A DNA stretch of 41,122 nt from DAOTTW01 sp034437615 (GCA_034437615.1 DAOTTW010000121.1:1-41122), one strand, 5' to 3'; counted from the first letter of the stretch, positions 1-9,085 are shown. Numbers and translations are program-made. Notes: generated by a model not told the origin, from the letters alone.

Positions 1-45
1 CAGAAGGACGCCGAACTCGTGCAGCAGTTGGCCGAGGACGACTGA
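1..45 (+). CDS. C-terminal end of an unidentified protein (partial)
   Basis: An open frame runs in from the left edge and stops with TGA at 43-45. The visible tail is QKDAELVQQLAEDD, a charged, helix-like end. Too little is present to name the protein. It is called coding because the frame is open to the edge and the next 200 bases are non-coding repeat. Confidence 0.5.
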   Translation, partial: QKDAELVQQLAEDD

Positions 46-70
46 TGCACGAATGAAAACAAATCGATAT

Positions 71-159
71 GATCGTAGGGACACGGCTTGCCGTGTCCGC
101 CATCTGCGGACGCCAAGAATGGTGTCCCTACAAAGATCGTCTGAATCCGTTTTGATTTC
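71..159. repeat. GTAGGG-type palindromic intergenic repeat, copy 1
   Basis: Outer inverted ends GTAGGGACAC (75-84) and GTGTCCCTAC (122-131) enclose a perfect hairpin, GGACACGG/CCGTGTCC, at 79-98. GATC flanks it on both sides (71-74 and 135-138). Bases 124-159, read on the minus strand, match 2936-2971 at 32 of 36 positions, so the repeat extends beyond the palindrome. Confidence 0.8.
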
Positions 160-216
160 CCCATGATGCTATGCTCTCGTGCGGAATACCCAACACAATC
201 TCGGCTAAAGCGACTG

Positions 217-244
217 TTGCCGTGTGCCGTTCTTCGCTTATACT
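217..244 (+). promoter_or_regulatory. Sigma-70-type promoter, probably leaderless
   Basis: TTGCCG (217-222), a 16-nt spacer, then TATACT (239-244). The ATG of the lipoprotein gene is at 252, only 7 nt past the -10 box. Transcription would therefore start at or next to the start codon, which fits the lack of a ribosome binding site. Confidence 0.55.
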
Positions 245-251
245 ACGCAAC

Positions 252-1595
252 ATGTTAAAGCAGCTTTACCTCACTATCACAAGCATCATCGCAATCGGCT
301 TATTGGCTGCTTGTCAGCCAGAAGTGACCGTCAGTGGGCCACCCACTGCCATCCCATTCCCGACGATGACGGTGGGCAGCGCCGTGCGCGGTGATCTGGA
401 ACTGGCCAATATGCGGCAGGGGCCAGACGCCGCCGACAGCCCCGCAACAGCCGTTGCGCGGGTATCCCGCCCGACGCCCACACCGAATTTAGCCGCGTGT
501 CCGGCAGTGCTGGAAGGTGTCACACTGGCAGATCAACCGAGCACACGCCAAGCCGCCATTGACGCCATCCTGGGTTATCTGAACACAGGCGGCGACTTGC
601 CGACCCTGCGCGCTGCGCTGCGTGTGGACTGGGAAGCGCTGGGTGAGACGGGCTACGTGCGCGGGGATGTCGATCTGACCGGCGAGGGTGAACCGGAGGT
701 CATCATAGGCATGACCGCGCCGGGCGATGTCGGTATCGCGTTGCTGCTGGTCTGTGAAAGTGGCCGCTACAGCCCGCGTATCGAATTGGTTGCGGATGGC
801 CTGGAACCGCCCCGGCTCACATGGTTAGGCGATATTAACAACGATAACCTGCCCGAAGCCGTGCTCTCGCGGCGCATCTGCGCGGATGCCGAAGCCTGCG
901 AATTTGAGACGCTGGTACTAAGCTGGTCGGAATCCGTCGGGCGGCTGGTCAATCTGCTGGATGATCGCCTGATTAGCCTGCAACCGCCGACCCTGCGCGA
1001 TACGGATAACGACGACGTATCAGAACTGGTGATTAATCTGGATACACGCGGCACGTCCGCGACCGGGCCATTGCGTACAGGCATCAACATTTACGATTGG
1101 AACGGCAGCGTTTACACGCTATCCATCATTCAGCTTGATGCGCCGCAATATCGCATCCAATTTGTACATCAGGGTGACGCCGAGTTTTCACGTCAGAATG
1201 TGGACGCCGCCGCCAATCTGTATCGGCAGGCACTCGACGCGGACGGGCTGCGCTACTGGTTCAATGATGGGCCGACTGTCGTTACGAGCTACGCGATTTA
1301 TCGGCTGATGCTGGCGACGGCTTACGGCGGTGAGGAGCGGGCAGAATCCTATGCGAATGCGCTTGCACGTTTGCGGGCGGCATTCCCGCCGGATACAGCA
1401 GACAATTTGCCGATATATGCACGCATGGCGTACACCTTCGGCAACACGCTATCCGAGACGGGCGACCTGCATCGGGCGTGTGTGGCGGTGCAGAATATCG
1501 TCGCACAGGATGAAAATGCGGACGCGCTGGCCCTGTTGAATCGCTATGGCAGCCGCAGCCCGACGTATACGCCGCTGATGCTGTGCCCATATTAG
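252..1595 (+). CDS. Lipoprotein with FG-GAP/VCBS-like region, function unknown
   Basis: 447 aa. The ATG at 252 is preferred to an in-frame ATG at 171: it gives a clean lipoprotein signal (hydrophobic stretch, lipobox LLAAC, Cys about residue 21) and sits just behind a promoter. A Pro/Thr-rich linker follows. The middle contains Asp/Gly-rich stretches such as DVDLTGEGEPEV and DINNDNLPEAV that resemble calcium-binding FG-GAP/VCBS repeats of beta-propellers. The last third is helical and TPR-like (FSRQNVDAAANLYRQAL and following). The protein is probably anchored on the outer face of the membrane. No catalytic motif was seen. The propeller-like and TPR-like readings are inference. Confidence 0.75.
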   Translation: MLKQLYLTITSIIAIGLLAACQPEVTVSGPPTAIPFPTMTVGSAVRGDLELANMRQGPDAADSPATAVARVSRPTPTPNLAACPAVLEGVTLADQPSTRQAAIDAILGYLNTGGDLPTLRAALRVDWEALGETGYVRGDVDLTGEGEPEVIIGMTAPGDVGIALLLVCESGRYSPRIELVADGLEPPRLTWLGDINNDNLPEAVLSRRICADAEACEFETLVLSWSESVGRLVNLLDDRLISLQPPTLRDTDNDDVSELVINLDTRGTSATGPLRTGINIYDWNGSVYTLSIIQLDAPQYRIQFVHQGDAEFSRQNVDAAANLYRQALDADGLRYWFNDGPTVVTSYAIYRLMLATAYGGEERAESYANALARLRAAFPPDTADNLPIYARMAYTFGNTLSETGDLHRACVAVQNIVAQDENADALALLNRYGSRSPTYTPLMLCPY

Positions 1596-1649
1596 GTCGT
1601 GTTGATATTCGAAATTTTGACTTCATTGGAGACCAAAATGGCCCAAAAC

Positions 1650-1698
1650 GTAGGGGCATAGCACGCTGTGCTCTGGGTTCAGCACGCTGAACCCCTAC
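1650..1698. repeat. GTAGGGG-type palindromic repeat, copy 2 (two-hairpin form)
   Basis: GTAGGGG (1650-1656) and CCCCTAC (1692-1698) are the ends of a 49-bp element. Two hairpins lie inside; the second is a clean GGGTTCAG/CTGAACCC stem with a CACG loop. The internal AGCACGCT is shared with the copy between pheS and pheT. The element sits between two same-direction genes. Confidence 0.75.
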
Positions 1699-1791
1699 AA
1701 TTACGGTGTTTTTGGGTTCAATCTCATGAACGTCAACAGAACCCAATTGCAAATGCATTTTATCAATGAAATATATGAAAGAAGGCGAACC

Positions 1792-2934
1792 ATGTCCGAG
1801 TTATTGCAATATTTTGAAGGCCAGCAAGCCGCGATGATCGAATTGCTGACGGAATTGGTCAACCACGAATCCTTTACGCAGGAAAAGGCGCTGGTGGACC
1901 AACTAGGTCATTATATGGATGGCCAGTTTAACGCGCTTGGTGCCTCATCCATCGCACGCATAAGGCAGGAACATGTTGGCGATATGCTGCTGGCGAAATG
2001 GCACGAGCAAGCCCCCGGCAAGCCGATTCTGTTCCTGGTGCATATCGACACGGTATGGCCAACGGGCACGCTAGCACAGCGCCCCGTGACCATCAAAGAG
2101 GATGGGCGTCTGTACGGGCCGGGTGCCATCGACATGAAGGGCGGCATCACTATTGCGCTGACGGCGATACGTGGTCTGCGCGAAATGAACATCATGCCAG
2201 AGCGCCCCATCTGGCTGCTGATGACCACAGATGAAGAGGTTGGCAGCCGCTATTCAGAGGACGCCATTAAAGACGTTGCCAAAGATTGCGGGCTGGTGCT
2301 GGTGATGGAACCAGCCACGAAAGAGGGTGCGCTCAAGACGTGGCGTAAGGGCGTGGCGACGTTCGCTTTATCGGTTAAGGGCCGCCCGTCTCATGCAGGC
2401 AATGCGCCGGAGCAGGGCATCAACTCTGTGATTGAGTTTGCACAACAGGCGCTAGCGATCAACAAGCTGAACGACCTCAAGAACGGCACGTCTGTATCGG
2501 TGACGATGGTCGAAGGTGGCTCCGCTGGGAACGTTATACCGGAGCGCACCGAAGCCTACATCGACGCACGCACTATGACCGTGCAGGCGTTCAATCAATT
2601 GACTGAAACGCTCAGCGATTTGCAGCCCTTCATCCCCGGCGCAGAGGTAACCGTCACCAACAACCACTATCGCCCACCGATGGAACGGCGTGAACAAGTC
2701 TTTCAGCAGGCACGCGCCATCGGGGAAAAGTACGGGTTAACCGTGCGTGAAGATGGTAGCGGCGGCGGCAGCGATGGTAATTTCACGGCGGCTATGGGCA
2801 TCCCGACGTTAGATGGGCTGGGTCCACAGGGCGACGGCCTGCACGCGCTGCATGAGCATGTAGTTATCAGCAGTTTGCCACAACGCGCTGCCCTGGTCGC
2901 TGGCATCCTCAAGGATTGGCAAGTCACAGTATAG
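1792..2934 (+). CDS. M20 family metallopeptidase (carboxypeptidase G2-like)
   Basis: 380 aa. A zinc-dependent exopeptidase or amidohydrolase, probably cytoplasmic because no signal peptide is seen. M20 landmarks are in order: HID (H84, D86), GAIDMKGG with bridging D114, DEE with catalytic E148/E149, metal ligand E173 in VMEPA, H201 in the lid domain (RPSHAG), and a C-terminal histidine in LHALHEHV (about H351). The domain order is catalytic, dimerisation, catalytic, and the length is normal for the family. An in-frame ATG lies at 1726, but 1792 has AAGG 6 nt upstream and begins the family homology. The substrate cannot be read; glutamate-type carboxypeptidase is the closest guess. Confidence 0.9.
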   Translation: MSELLQYFEGQQAAMIELLTELVNHESFTQEKALVDQLGHYMDGQFNALGASSIARIRQEHVGDMLLAKWHEQAPGKPILFLVHIDTVWPTGTLAQRPVTIKEDGRLYGPGAIDMKGGITIALTAIRGLREMNIMPERPIWLLMTTDEEVGSRYSEDAIKDVAKDCGLVLVMEPATKEGALKTWRKGVATFALSVKGRPSHAGNAPEQGINSVIEFAQQALAINKLNDLKNGTSVSVTMVEGGSAGNVIPERTEAYIDARTMTVQAFNQLTETLSDLQPFIPGAEVTVTNNHYRPPMERREQVFQQARAIGEKYGLTVREDGSGGGSDGNFTAAMGIPTLDGLGPQGDGLHALHEHVVISSLPQRAALVAGILKDWQVTV

Positions 2935-2935
2935 A

Positions 2936-2990
2936 GAAATCAAAACGGATGCAGATGATTGTTGTAGGGACGCCCGATGGGGCGTCCGCC
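2936..2990. repeat. GTAGGG-type repeat, copy 3 (one-sided)
   Basis: This starts 2 nt after the peptidase stop. Bases 2936-2971 match the reverse complement of 124-159 (4 mismatches in 36). It then forms one hairpin, GGACGCC (2968-2974) with GGCGTCC (2981-2987). The closing CCCTAC end is absent, so this is a half copy. Confidence 0.75.
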
Positions 2991-3000
2991 TAGAACCAGC

Positions 3001-3423
3001 TTATGCAGAGGTGGCGTCCTCGCCACCGAGCAGCCACGCCAACGCCTCGACCTGCTGCCCCTTGAAGAAACGCCGCTGATTGTTGAGCTTGAGTAGCCCG
3101 AAAAAGCGCTTCATCACCTCAATAAAGCGGCTCTGATCGTAAATATACGCAGCGCGTATTTTCGGCGGTTCTGGGTTTGCAATCTGCGGCTCTTTGAACA
3201 AACGCGCTACCGCGTTCAGCGTGTAGGTAAACGGCGGAATCCCCATCGGGCGCAGGTCTACCAGCATCAGCAGCGTCTCGTCGCGTGGCTGCTGATGTAG
3301 CACCTCGCGGAACTGCTGGATGAATTCATCAACGGTTTCTTCATCCGCGTAATGAAAAATAAAGGCGTGCACATCATTGTTCAGGTAATGCCGATGCACA
3401 CACCTGGCGCGTACAGACACCAT
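3001..3423 (-). CDS. Small STAS/SpoIIAA-like protein, function unknown
   Basis: 140 aa, soluble. The core (residues about 15-110) alternates short hydrophobic strands with amphipathic helices, including VHAFIFHYADEE, TLLMLVDLR and IRAAYIYD. This resembles SpoIIAA-like STAS folds used to report on motility or lipid state, but no signature residue proves it. The ATG at 3423 has an AGAAGG ribosome binding site 4 nt upstream and a promoter further up. It is transcribed alone. Confidence 0.65.
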   Translation of the reverse strand: MVSVRARCVHRHYLNNDVHAFIFHYADEETVDEFIQQFREVLHQQPRDETLLMLVDLRPMGIPPFTYTLNAVARLFKEPQIANPEPPKIRAAYIYDQSRFIEVMKRFFGLLKLNNQRRFFKGQQVEALAWLLGGEDATSA

Positions 3424-3454
3424 GGTACCTTCTTTAACAAATTGTCATTCCAAA

Positions 3455-3483
3455 AATGTAACAATAATTTAACGCTAAATCAA
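3455..3483 (-). promoter_or_regulatory. Promoter of the STAS-like gene
   Basis: On the minus strand, TTGATT (3483-3478), a 17-nt spacer, then TACATT (3460-3455). The start codon is at 3423. The surrounding AT-rich bases (3430-3500) stand out from the GC-rich background. Confidence 0.5.
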
Positions 3484-3530
3484 TGGTTCTAAACTCACTT
3501 ATAACCGTATGACAATCAGACTATGACGCT

Positions 3531-4832
3531 TTAGGGGCCTGCTGTGTTGAGCAGCGCCTCGCGTGTGGTAATGCCCCGCATGGTGACAATAAAATCATGT
3601 AAATCTGTGCTTTGTTCGCGGATTTGGCGAATCGCTGGCCCGATGGGGTCTTCGCCACCGACACCCGGCACACCACCCGCCTGATAACCCCCGTAAAAGG
3701 CAAAATACGCTTGATTGATCTTGCGGATGGCGTAGCCGTTGGCGTAGAACAGTTCGCGCCGTTCGGCCATGTATGCCTCTGCTGCTGCTATTTCACCCGC
3801 GTTCAGCAGTGCATCCACCGTAATGCGCGTCTCGTGCATTGCCTCACCAAAATCAAAGGCTGCGGGTTCGGGGGTAGTTGCTTGTGCTGGCTGTTCTGGC
3901 GCTGCTGTTGGCGCTTCTGCTGTCACCAGTTCGGGATAGTAGCGCCTGAGTACCTGGCGTGTAATTTCCTTGCCGAATAAATCGGCTGTCGTCTCGTTAA
4001 TGGTACGTGCAGCGCCGCTGAAGCCGTCCACCGTGAAGTAATGGATGCCCAACGGAAAGAAGAACAGATAGTGGTGCAGCCATTCGTGCGCAAATGTCTC
4101 GATCAGCAACGGGATAGACGCATATTCCAGCACCATTGCCGGATACAGCGCGATGCCGCCCAACGGCACAATCAGCGACGAGACGTTATAGCGCTCATCA
4201 ATGCGTGCTTCAATCGCTTCAATCTCATCCACAGGCAGCGGATACAGATTCACCGACACATCCATGCGGATTTGGTCACGGGGCGATGTCACCAACAGAT
4301 TCGGCACCTCAGTCATGTGCATAGCCATCGGCGGCAGCAGTTGGCCCAGCGTGCCAAAGCCGGCATCCACCATCACAGCCGCCACCTGCCCCTCGATGAT
4401 GGCTTCTGCGGTTAACTTGCGTTGATTAAGGGTCTCACGCAGGGCATCGCGTCGCTGGCGTAATGCTGCACTGGCGTCGTCGGCATCTGTAATGGCTGGA
4501 TCGGTGTATAGCTGCCGGATTTCAGCTTCTAGCCTGCGCAATTGCTGCAAATCCGCGACGTATTCGCGCACAAAACCAGAGCGTGCCGCTTCGCTCATGA
4601 ATGGGTGCTGGCCGTGCAACGTCTGACCTGCTTTCGCTAGGATGGCCTGCACCTCCCAGCCGAAATAATCGAATTGGTGCGCACTGACCTCATACGCGAC
4701 CTTGTGCCACAGGTCGTTTAGCGTACCGGAGCGTTGCACCATAAAGACGATCAGCATACCATAAAGTATTAGTGCAAGGCCATAACGCCAGATCCAGCGC
4801 AGACTAGTGCGCACGTGCTGCCAAATTTTCAT
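3531..4832 (-). CDS. Membrane-anchored HExxH zinc protease-like protein
   Basis: 433 aa. One N-terminal membrane segment (residues about 16-33) follows a basic start, so the bulk is probably outside the cytoplasm. Residues 90-150 are charged and helical, likely a coiled coil. HEWLH at 249-253 is a HExxH zinc motif inside a hydrophobic helix. NETTAD at 279-284 follows 26 residues later and could supply the third ligand (E280), as in gluzincins. Residues 305-325 form a Pro/Ala/Thr linker, and a helical tail follows. I do not recognise the family. The protease call is an inference from the motif and its spacing. The ATG at 4832 has AGGA upstream. Confidence 0.7.
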   Translation of the reverse strand: MKIWQHVRTSLRWIWRYGLALILYGMLIVFMVQRSGTLNDLWHKVAYEVSAHQFDYFGWEVQAILAKAGQTLHGQHPFMSEAARSGFVREYVADLQQLRRLEAEIRQLYTDPAITDADDASAALRQRRDALRETLNQRKLTAEAIIEGQVAAVMVDAGFGTLGQLLPPMAMHMTEVPNLLVTSPRDQIRMDVSVNLYPLPVDEIEAIEARIDERYNVSSLIVPLGGIALYPAMVLEYASIPLLIETFAHEWLHHYLFFFPLGIHYFTVDGFSGAARTINETTADLFGKEITRQVLRRYYPELVTAEAPTAAPEQPAQATTPEPAAFDFGEAMHETRITVDALLNAGEIAAAEAYMAERRELFYANGYAIRKINQAYFAFYGGYQAGGVPGVGGEDPIGPAIRQIREQSTDLHDFIVTMRGITTREALLNTAGP

Positions 4833-4907
4833 GCTATTTTATTTCCTGAGTCAAAAACAGCGCATTACGTCTATTGTACGCGATGCGCTGTATCACGCGC
4901 ACGATGA

Positions 4908-4935
4908 TTGACACACGGCCTGCATTGCGTACAAT
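4908..4935 (+). promoter_or_regulatory. Promoter of the ABC-2 exporter operon
   Basis: TTGACA (4908-4913), a 16-nt spacer, then TACAAT (4930-4935). This predicts a start near 4942 and a leader of about 105 nt before the ATPase gene at 5048. Confidence 0.55.
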
Positions 4936-5047
4936 ACTATCTGTACATGCACATATAAGCGTATGAATCCATCTCGCGATCCTGTGCAATGGATGACGAT
5001 TTACGCTATACATCCGTATAACTATCAAAGAGGGCGAGCAGACAACC

Positions 5048-6148
5048 ATGAGCGGCAAAAGTAAGACACAAAATATGATCGAAACGCAAAACCTGCGCAA
5101 GACCTTCAAGGCAGGTGACGGCAGCGAGATTCAGGCCGTCAAAGGGGTGAACCTGACCATCCGCAAAGGCGAAATTTTCAGCTTGTTAGGGCCAAACGGT
5201 GCAGGCAAGACGACGACCATTTCCATGATTAGCGGCCTGATCCAACCCACAGAGGGTGACGCGCTTATCGGTGGCCATTCCATTACGAAAGAACCGATGG
5301 CAGCGAAAAAACTGATGGGCGTGGTGCCGCAGGAAATCGCGCTGTATCCCGAACTGACCGCACGCCAGAATTTAGAGTTTTTTGGGCGCATGTATGGCAT
5401 GGGCGGCAAAGAATTGGCGTCGCGTGTGGATGAAGTGCTGACATTCATCGACCTGACGGACCGCCAAAAAGACAAAGTAGACACGTATTCCGGCGGTATG
5501 AAGCGCCGCGTGAATATCGGCATCGGCTTGCTGCACCGTCCGCAACTGATTTACATGGATGAGCCAACCGTCGGCATCGACCCACAGAGCCGCCGCCGCA
5601 TTCTGGATACGGTGCTGCGCCTGCGTGATGAATTCAATATGACTGTGCTCTATACAACGCACCTGATGGAAGAAGCGCAGCAGCTCAGCGACCGCGTGGG
5701 CATCATCGATCATGGCGAGATTATCGCGTTGGGCACACAGGACGAACTCACCGAGCAGGTCGGGCAGGAGGACCGCCTTTTGTTCAGCGTGGAAGATCAG
5801 CCTGTGGATGAAGCCCTGTTGCGCCGCATCGAAAACGACGTTGCGGGCGTGACCCATGCCGAATACGAGCAGATTGAACTGGCGAGCCTCATGCAACCAG
5901 GAGGCACGGCAGACGCAGCCGAGGCAAGCGCACAGGATAGCCGCCCTACATCCACGCTGGCGGCGGTGCGACCCGGCCAAACCGTTGACGGCACCATAAG
6001 AGTCTTAGCGCACAACGGGCGTAAGGCGCTGCCGCGCATCCTGAACATCATCGAAACATTTGACGTGGAAATCCGCTCCGTTGAAGTGCGTGAACCGGAC
6101 CTGGAAGCGGTTTTCTTGCACCTGACCGGGCGTGCCCTGCGCGATTAG
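5048..6148 (+). CDS. ABC-2 type exporter ATP-binding protein
   Basis: 366 aa, the motor subunit of an exporter. Walker A GPNGAGKT is at about 48-56, Q-loop Q95, signature YSGGMKRR at 147-154, Walker B LIYMDEP at 167-173 and the switch histidine H205 in TTH. The C-terminal region ends in LEAVFLHLTGRALRD, as in DrrA/NatA-type ATPases. About 30 Ala/Ser/Pro-rich residues (281-310) are inserted in that region. The start at 5048 has GAGGGCGAG upstream. It is followed 18 nt later by the first permease. The cargo is unknown; drug, lipid or polyketide export is typical for the family. Confidence 0.92.
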   Translation: MSGKSKTQNMIETQNLRKTFKAGDGSEIQAVKGVNLTIRKGEIFSLLGPNGAGKTTTISMISGLIQPTEGDALIGGHSITKEPMAAKKLMGVVPQEIALYPELTARQNLEFFGRMYGMGGKELASRVDEVLTFIDLTDRQKDKVDTYSGGMKRRVNIGIGLLHRPQLIYMDEPTVGIDPQSRRRILDTVLRLRDEFNMTVLYTTHLMEEAQQLSDRVGIIDHGEIIALGTQDELTEQVGQEDRLLFSVEDQPVDEALLRRIENDVAGVTHAEYEQIELASLMQPGGTADAAEASAQDSRPTSTLAAVRPGQTVDGTIRVLAHNGRKALPRILNIIETFDVEIRSVEVREPDLEAVFLHLTGRALRD

Positions 6149-6166
6149 AAAGGCGATAGAACGACG

Positions 6167-7684
6167 ATGCAACGCTTACGCTACCTGGCCTGGAAAGAAA
6201 TTTACCTGACATACACGGACCGCAGCACATTGCTGTATATGTTTGCCACCCCGCTGCTGATTTCTAGCCTGATCGGGCTGGTTTTCGGCGGCCTCAGTGG
6301 TGGTGAACTGACCTTTGAAGATATTCCGGTTGCCATTGTCAATGAGGACGATGGCAGCACCAGCAACGGACAAGAATTCAACTATGGCGAAACGCTGGTC
6401 GGTATCTTGATGCCAGCGCAAGCAGCAGAGGATCAAGATGACGCCATCACCGACCAGAGCTGTGATCTGACAATCGCGACCAATGGTGATACATCCGACG
6501 ATGAGACAGATGCGACAGGCGATACGACTAATCAGCAGACATCACTGGATGACCTGCTGAATGTGACGCAACTGGACGACTACGAAGCGGCGCGGGCGGG
6601 TGTGCAGGATGGCACCTACGCCGCCGCTATTCGCATCCCATCGGATTTTAGCGCCAGCATGACGCCACAAACGGACACGTCGATTGATTTCACAGCCGCC
6701 ATTCAATCAGCATTGGGCGTGGATGCGACTGCTGCCAACGATGATGATACAGACACAGGCACAGCAGATCGCATCGCAGCGGCCATCAAGCCGACGCAGG
6801 TGGATATTTACGGCAATAACGCGCAAAGCATCTCGGTCAGCATCGTTCGCGGCGTCACCGAAGGCATCGTCAATCGGCTTTTGACGGGTAACGCAGCCAT
6901 TACAGCGACCATCGGCACGCTAACTGAACGCGCCAGCGAACGGCCCGCGTTTGGCATCACCTTTGTTGCGGCCAACCTGACTGGCAGCTTCAACCCGGAT
7001 TTCACCTGTGCCTTTCAGTCGTCGCTGAACACAATCAGCATTAAGCAGCAGCCGATCAACGCGGGCCAGCAGCAAAGCGGCTTCGCGCAGACGCTGCGCT
7101 TCTTCGGCTCTGCGCAGGCCGTCTTTTTCGCGCTGTTCACAGCCTATATCGGCCTGAATACCATCTGGGAGGACCGCCAGAATTGGACGTTGCAACGCCT
7201 GATTATGGCCCCAATGCCGCGTAGCTACATCCTGATCGGTAAAATCCTGGGTAACAGCCTGAGCGTCTTGCTACAGATCGGCTTTTTGCTGCTGGCGCTG
7301 ACGGGCATTGCCAGCTTGGTTGAAGGCGAATTCGTCTGGTTGTGGGGCGGCAATCCGCTATTGCTGGTCCTGCTGTTGCTGGCGCTAACGCTGTCGGTTT
7401 CCGGCGTTGGCGTGCTGATTGTCGGCATCGCCCGCAGCCGTGAGCAGACCTTTATCATCGCGCCGCTTATCAACGTGGCGTTGGGTGCGCTTGGTGGTGC
7501 GTTCGGCTTCGGTCTGCCGGAGGCGGTCGCGCAATTTTCGCCCGTCTATTGGGGTACGCAGGGCTTCGAGACGCTGGCCACTGGCGGCACGGACATCTGG
7601 CTGAATCTGCTGGTGCTGGTCGTGCAGGGGCTTATCACGTTTGGCATCGGCGCGACGCTGTTCAGCCGCCGTGTCGATATATAG
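6167..7684 (+). CDS. ABC-2 type permease, first subunit
   Basis: 505 aa. It has one N-terminal membrane helix (about 24-43), a large extracytoplasmic region, and about five helices in the last 200 residues. This is the YhgE/NatB-like ABC-2 layout. The outer region carries unusual acidic Asp/Thr-rich insertions (about 88-129 and 193-204). The motif EDRQNWTLQRL before the C-terminal helices is shared with the next protein (EKQRWTLQRL), so the two permeases are paralogous and probably form a heterodimer. Confidence 0.88.
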   Translation: MQRLRYLAWKEIYLTYTDRSTLLYMFATPLLISSLIGLVFGGLSGGELTFEDIPVAIVNEDDGSTSNGQEFNYGETLVGILMPAQAAEDQDDAITDQSCDLTIATNGDTSDDETDATGDTTNQQTSLDDLLNVTQLDDYEAARAGVQDGTYAAAIRIPSDFSASMTPQTDTSIDFTAAIQSALGVDATAANDDDTDTGTADRIAAAIKPTQVDIYGNNAQSISVSIVRGVTEGIVNRLLTGNAAITATIGTLTERASERPAFGITFVAANLTGSFNPDFTCAFQSSLNTISIKQQPINAGQQQSGFAQTLRFFGSAQAVFFALFTAYIGLNTIWEDRQNWTLQRLIMAPMPRSYILIGKILGNSLSVLLQIGFLLLALTGIASLVEGEFVWLWGGNPLLLVLLLLALTLSVSGVGVLIVGIARSREQTFIIAPLINVALGALGGAFGFGLPEAVAQFSPVYWGTQGFETLATGGTDIWLNLLVLVVQGLITFGIGATLFSRRVDI

Positions 7685-7719
7685 CCAACAAAACAATCAA
7701 ACGACACAAGGCTAACGAC

Positions 7720-9009
7720 ATGCGAAACACGTTAAACATCATGATGAACGATCTGCGCGTTTTCTTCGCGCAACAGGGAAACTTGTTCGGCCTGATTGCG
7801 CTGCCCGTCTTTATGACCATGCTGCTAGGTGCGGCCCTGGGCGGTGCCGAAAGCGGCGGGGCACGCCTGCGCATCGACTTGATCGACCAGGACGACAGCC
7901 AACGCTCACAGGACTTTATCGCACGCCTGCGCCAGACGAACAGCACGCTGGTGCTGTGCCCCGCAGACCGCGCCGACTTCAATTGCAACCTGCAAGACGA
8001 TCAGGAAACGCTGACGGTTGAGCAATCCATTCAGCGCGTACAAGACGGCCAAACTCGCGCCCTGATCGTGCTTCCAGCGGGCTATCAGCAGCGGCTAGAG
8101 AACTTCCAGCCCATCGAAATCGACTACTACAGCAACCCGCAACTGACGCAAAACGACACGTTTCTGCGCTCATTAGAAGCGGTTATCCAGCAGGCGAATG
8201 GCGCAGTGGTGGCGGCCCGCGTCGGCACGGCCATAGGCCAGGATTTTCTTGAAATCAATGAGAGTGAGCAAGCAACGTCTATCTTCGTAGATGCAGCAGA
8301 CCGCGCCGACTTTCAGGAGCGTGTGTTTGACAACGCAGAAGGCTACATCAGCGCCGACCCCGTAAGCGTGAATTTCACATTGACAACGGACGAGGAACGG
8401 CAGCGCACCATCGCGGAAACACAGGGCTTTGGGCAGTCTGTGCCTGGGATGGGCACCATGTTTGTGATGTTTACCGTATTGGGTGCGGTCAGCGCCCTGT
8501 TGCTGGAGAAACAGCGCTGGACACTGCAACGGCTGGTCGTGCTGCCTATCAGCAAGGCGACGATCCTCGGCGGCAAAATCTTATCCTATGTTGTGCTCGG
8601 CATGATTCAGTTCGGCGTCGTCTTTGTCGTAGGCGTCCTGACAGGCACGGACTTCGGCAACGACTCCGCCGCGCTGCTGCTGATTATGCTCTCGTTTGTG
8701 CTGTGCGTTACCTCGTTGGCGATTGCGCTGGCGACAGTGATGAAAAATTTCCGGCAGGCCAGCGGCGTGACGTTCCTGCTGACGATGGTGCTTGCGCCGT
8801 TGGGTGGGGCCTGGTGGCCGCTGGAAATCGCGCCAGACTTCATGCAAACAGTCGGGCACCTTTCGCCGGTAGCCTGGGCGATGGATGGCTTCCGCACGCT
8901 GATCTTTTTCGGCGGCGGCCTGGGTGATGTGCTGGTCGAAATTGGTGTATTGCTGGTGGCGGCGGCAGTGCTGTTCACGCTCGGTGTGCTGAACTTCAGC
9001 TATGAGTAG
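7720..9009 (+). CDS. ABC-2 type permease, second subunit
   Basis: 429 aa. The start at 7720 (MRNTLNIMMNDLRVFF) is chosen over an upstream in-frame ATG at 7549, because that ATG lies inside the previous gene and its extra residues look like shadow translation. AAGG lies 8 nt upstream of 7720. The layout matches its partner: one N-terminal helix, an outer loop of about 200 residues and five C-terminal helices, with the shared WTLQRL motif. It begins 35 nt after the first permease, completing the operon. Confidence 0.88.
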   Translation: MRNTLNIMMNDLRVFFAQQGNLFGLIALPVFMTMLLGAALGGAESGGARLRIDLIDQDDSQRSQDFIARLRQTNSTLVLCPADRADFNCNLQDDQETLTVEQSIQRVQDGQTRALIVLPAGYQQRLENFQPIEIDYYSNPQLTQNDTFLRSLEAVIQQANGAVVAARVGTAIGQDFLEINESEQATSIFVDAADRADFQERVFDNAEGYISADPVSVNFTLTTDEERQRTIAETQGFGQSVPGMGTMFVMFTVLGAVSALLLEKQRWTLQRLVVLPISKATILGGKILSYVVLGMIQFGVVFVVGVLTGTDFGNDSAALLLIMLSFVLCVTSLAIALATVMKNFRQASGVTFLLTMVLAPLGGAWWPLEIAPDFMQTVGHLSPVAWAMDGFRTLIFFGGGLGDVLVEIGVLLVAAAVLFTLGVLNFSYE

Positions 9010-9036
9010 CACACGACTATAAACCTATGCGCTATA

Positions 9037-9052
9037 AGGGGGGTATGCCCCT
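9037..9052. terminator. Short GC hairpin between convergent genes
   Basis: AGGGG (9037-9041) pairs with CCCCT (9048-9052) across a 6-nt loop, between the exporter operon and a convergent gene. There is no T-run, so this is a weak terminator candidate. Confidence 0.25.
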
Positions 9053-9085
9053 GAAAAGCCGTGCCCTCCTGATGCCTGTATGGCC

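Noticed and set aside
171..251. Longer N-terminus for the first lipoprotein
   Set aside because: The extra 27 residues would put the lipoprotein signal in the middle of the chain and lie across the promoter at 217-244.
1282..1758. 158-aa minus-strand open frame across the end of the first lipoprotein
   Set aside because: It spans the stop of that gene and a palindromic repeat, and has no ribosome binding site or recognisable domain.
4834..5109. 91-aa minus-strand open frame with a hydrophobic N-terminus
   Set aside because: It overlaps the start of the ABC ATPase gene and the exporter promoter, and has no family resemblance.
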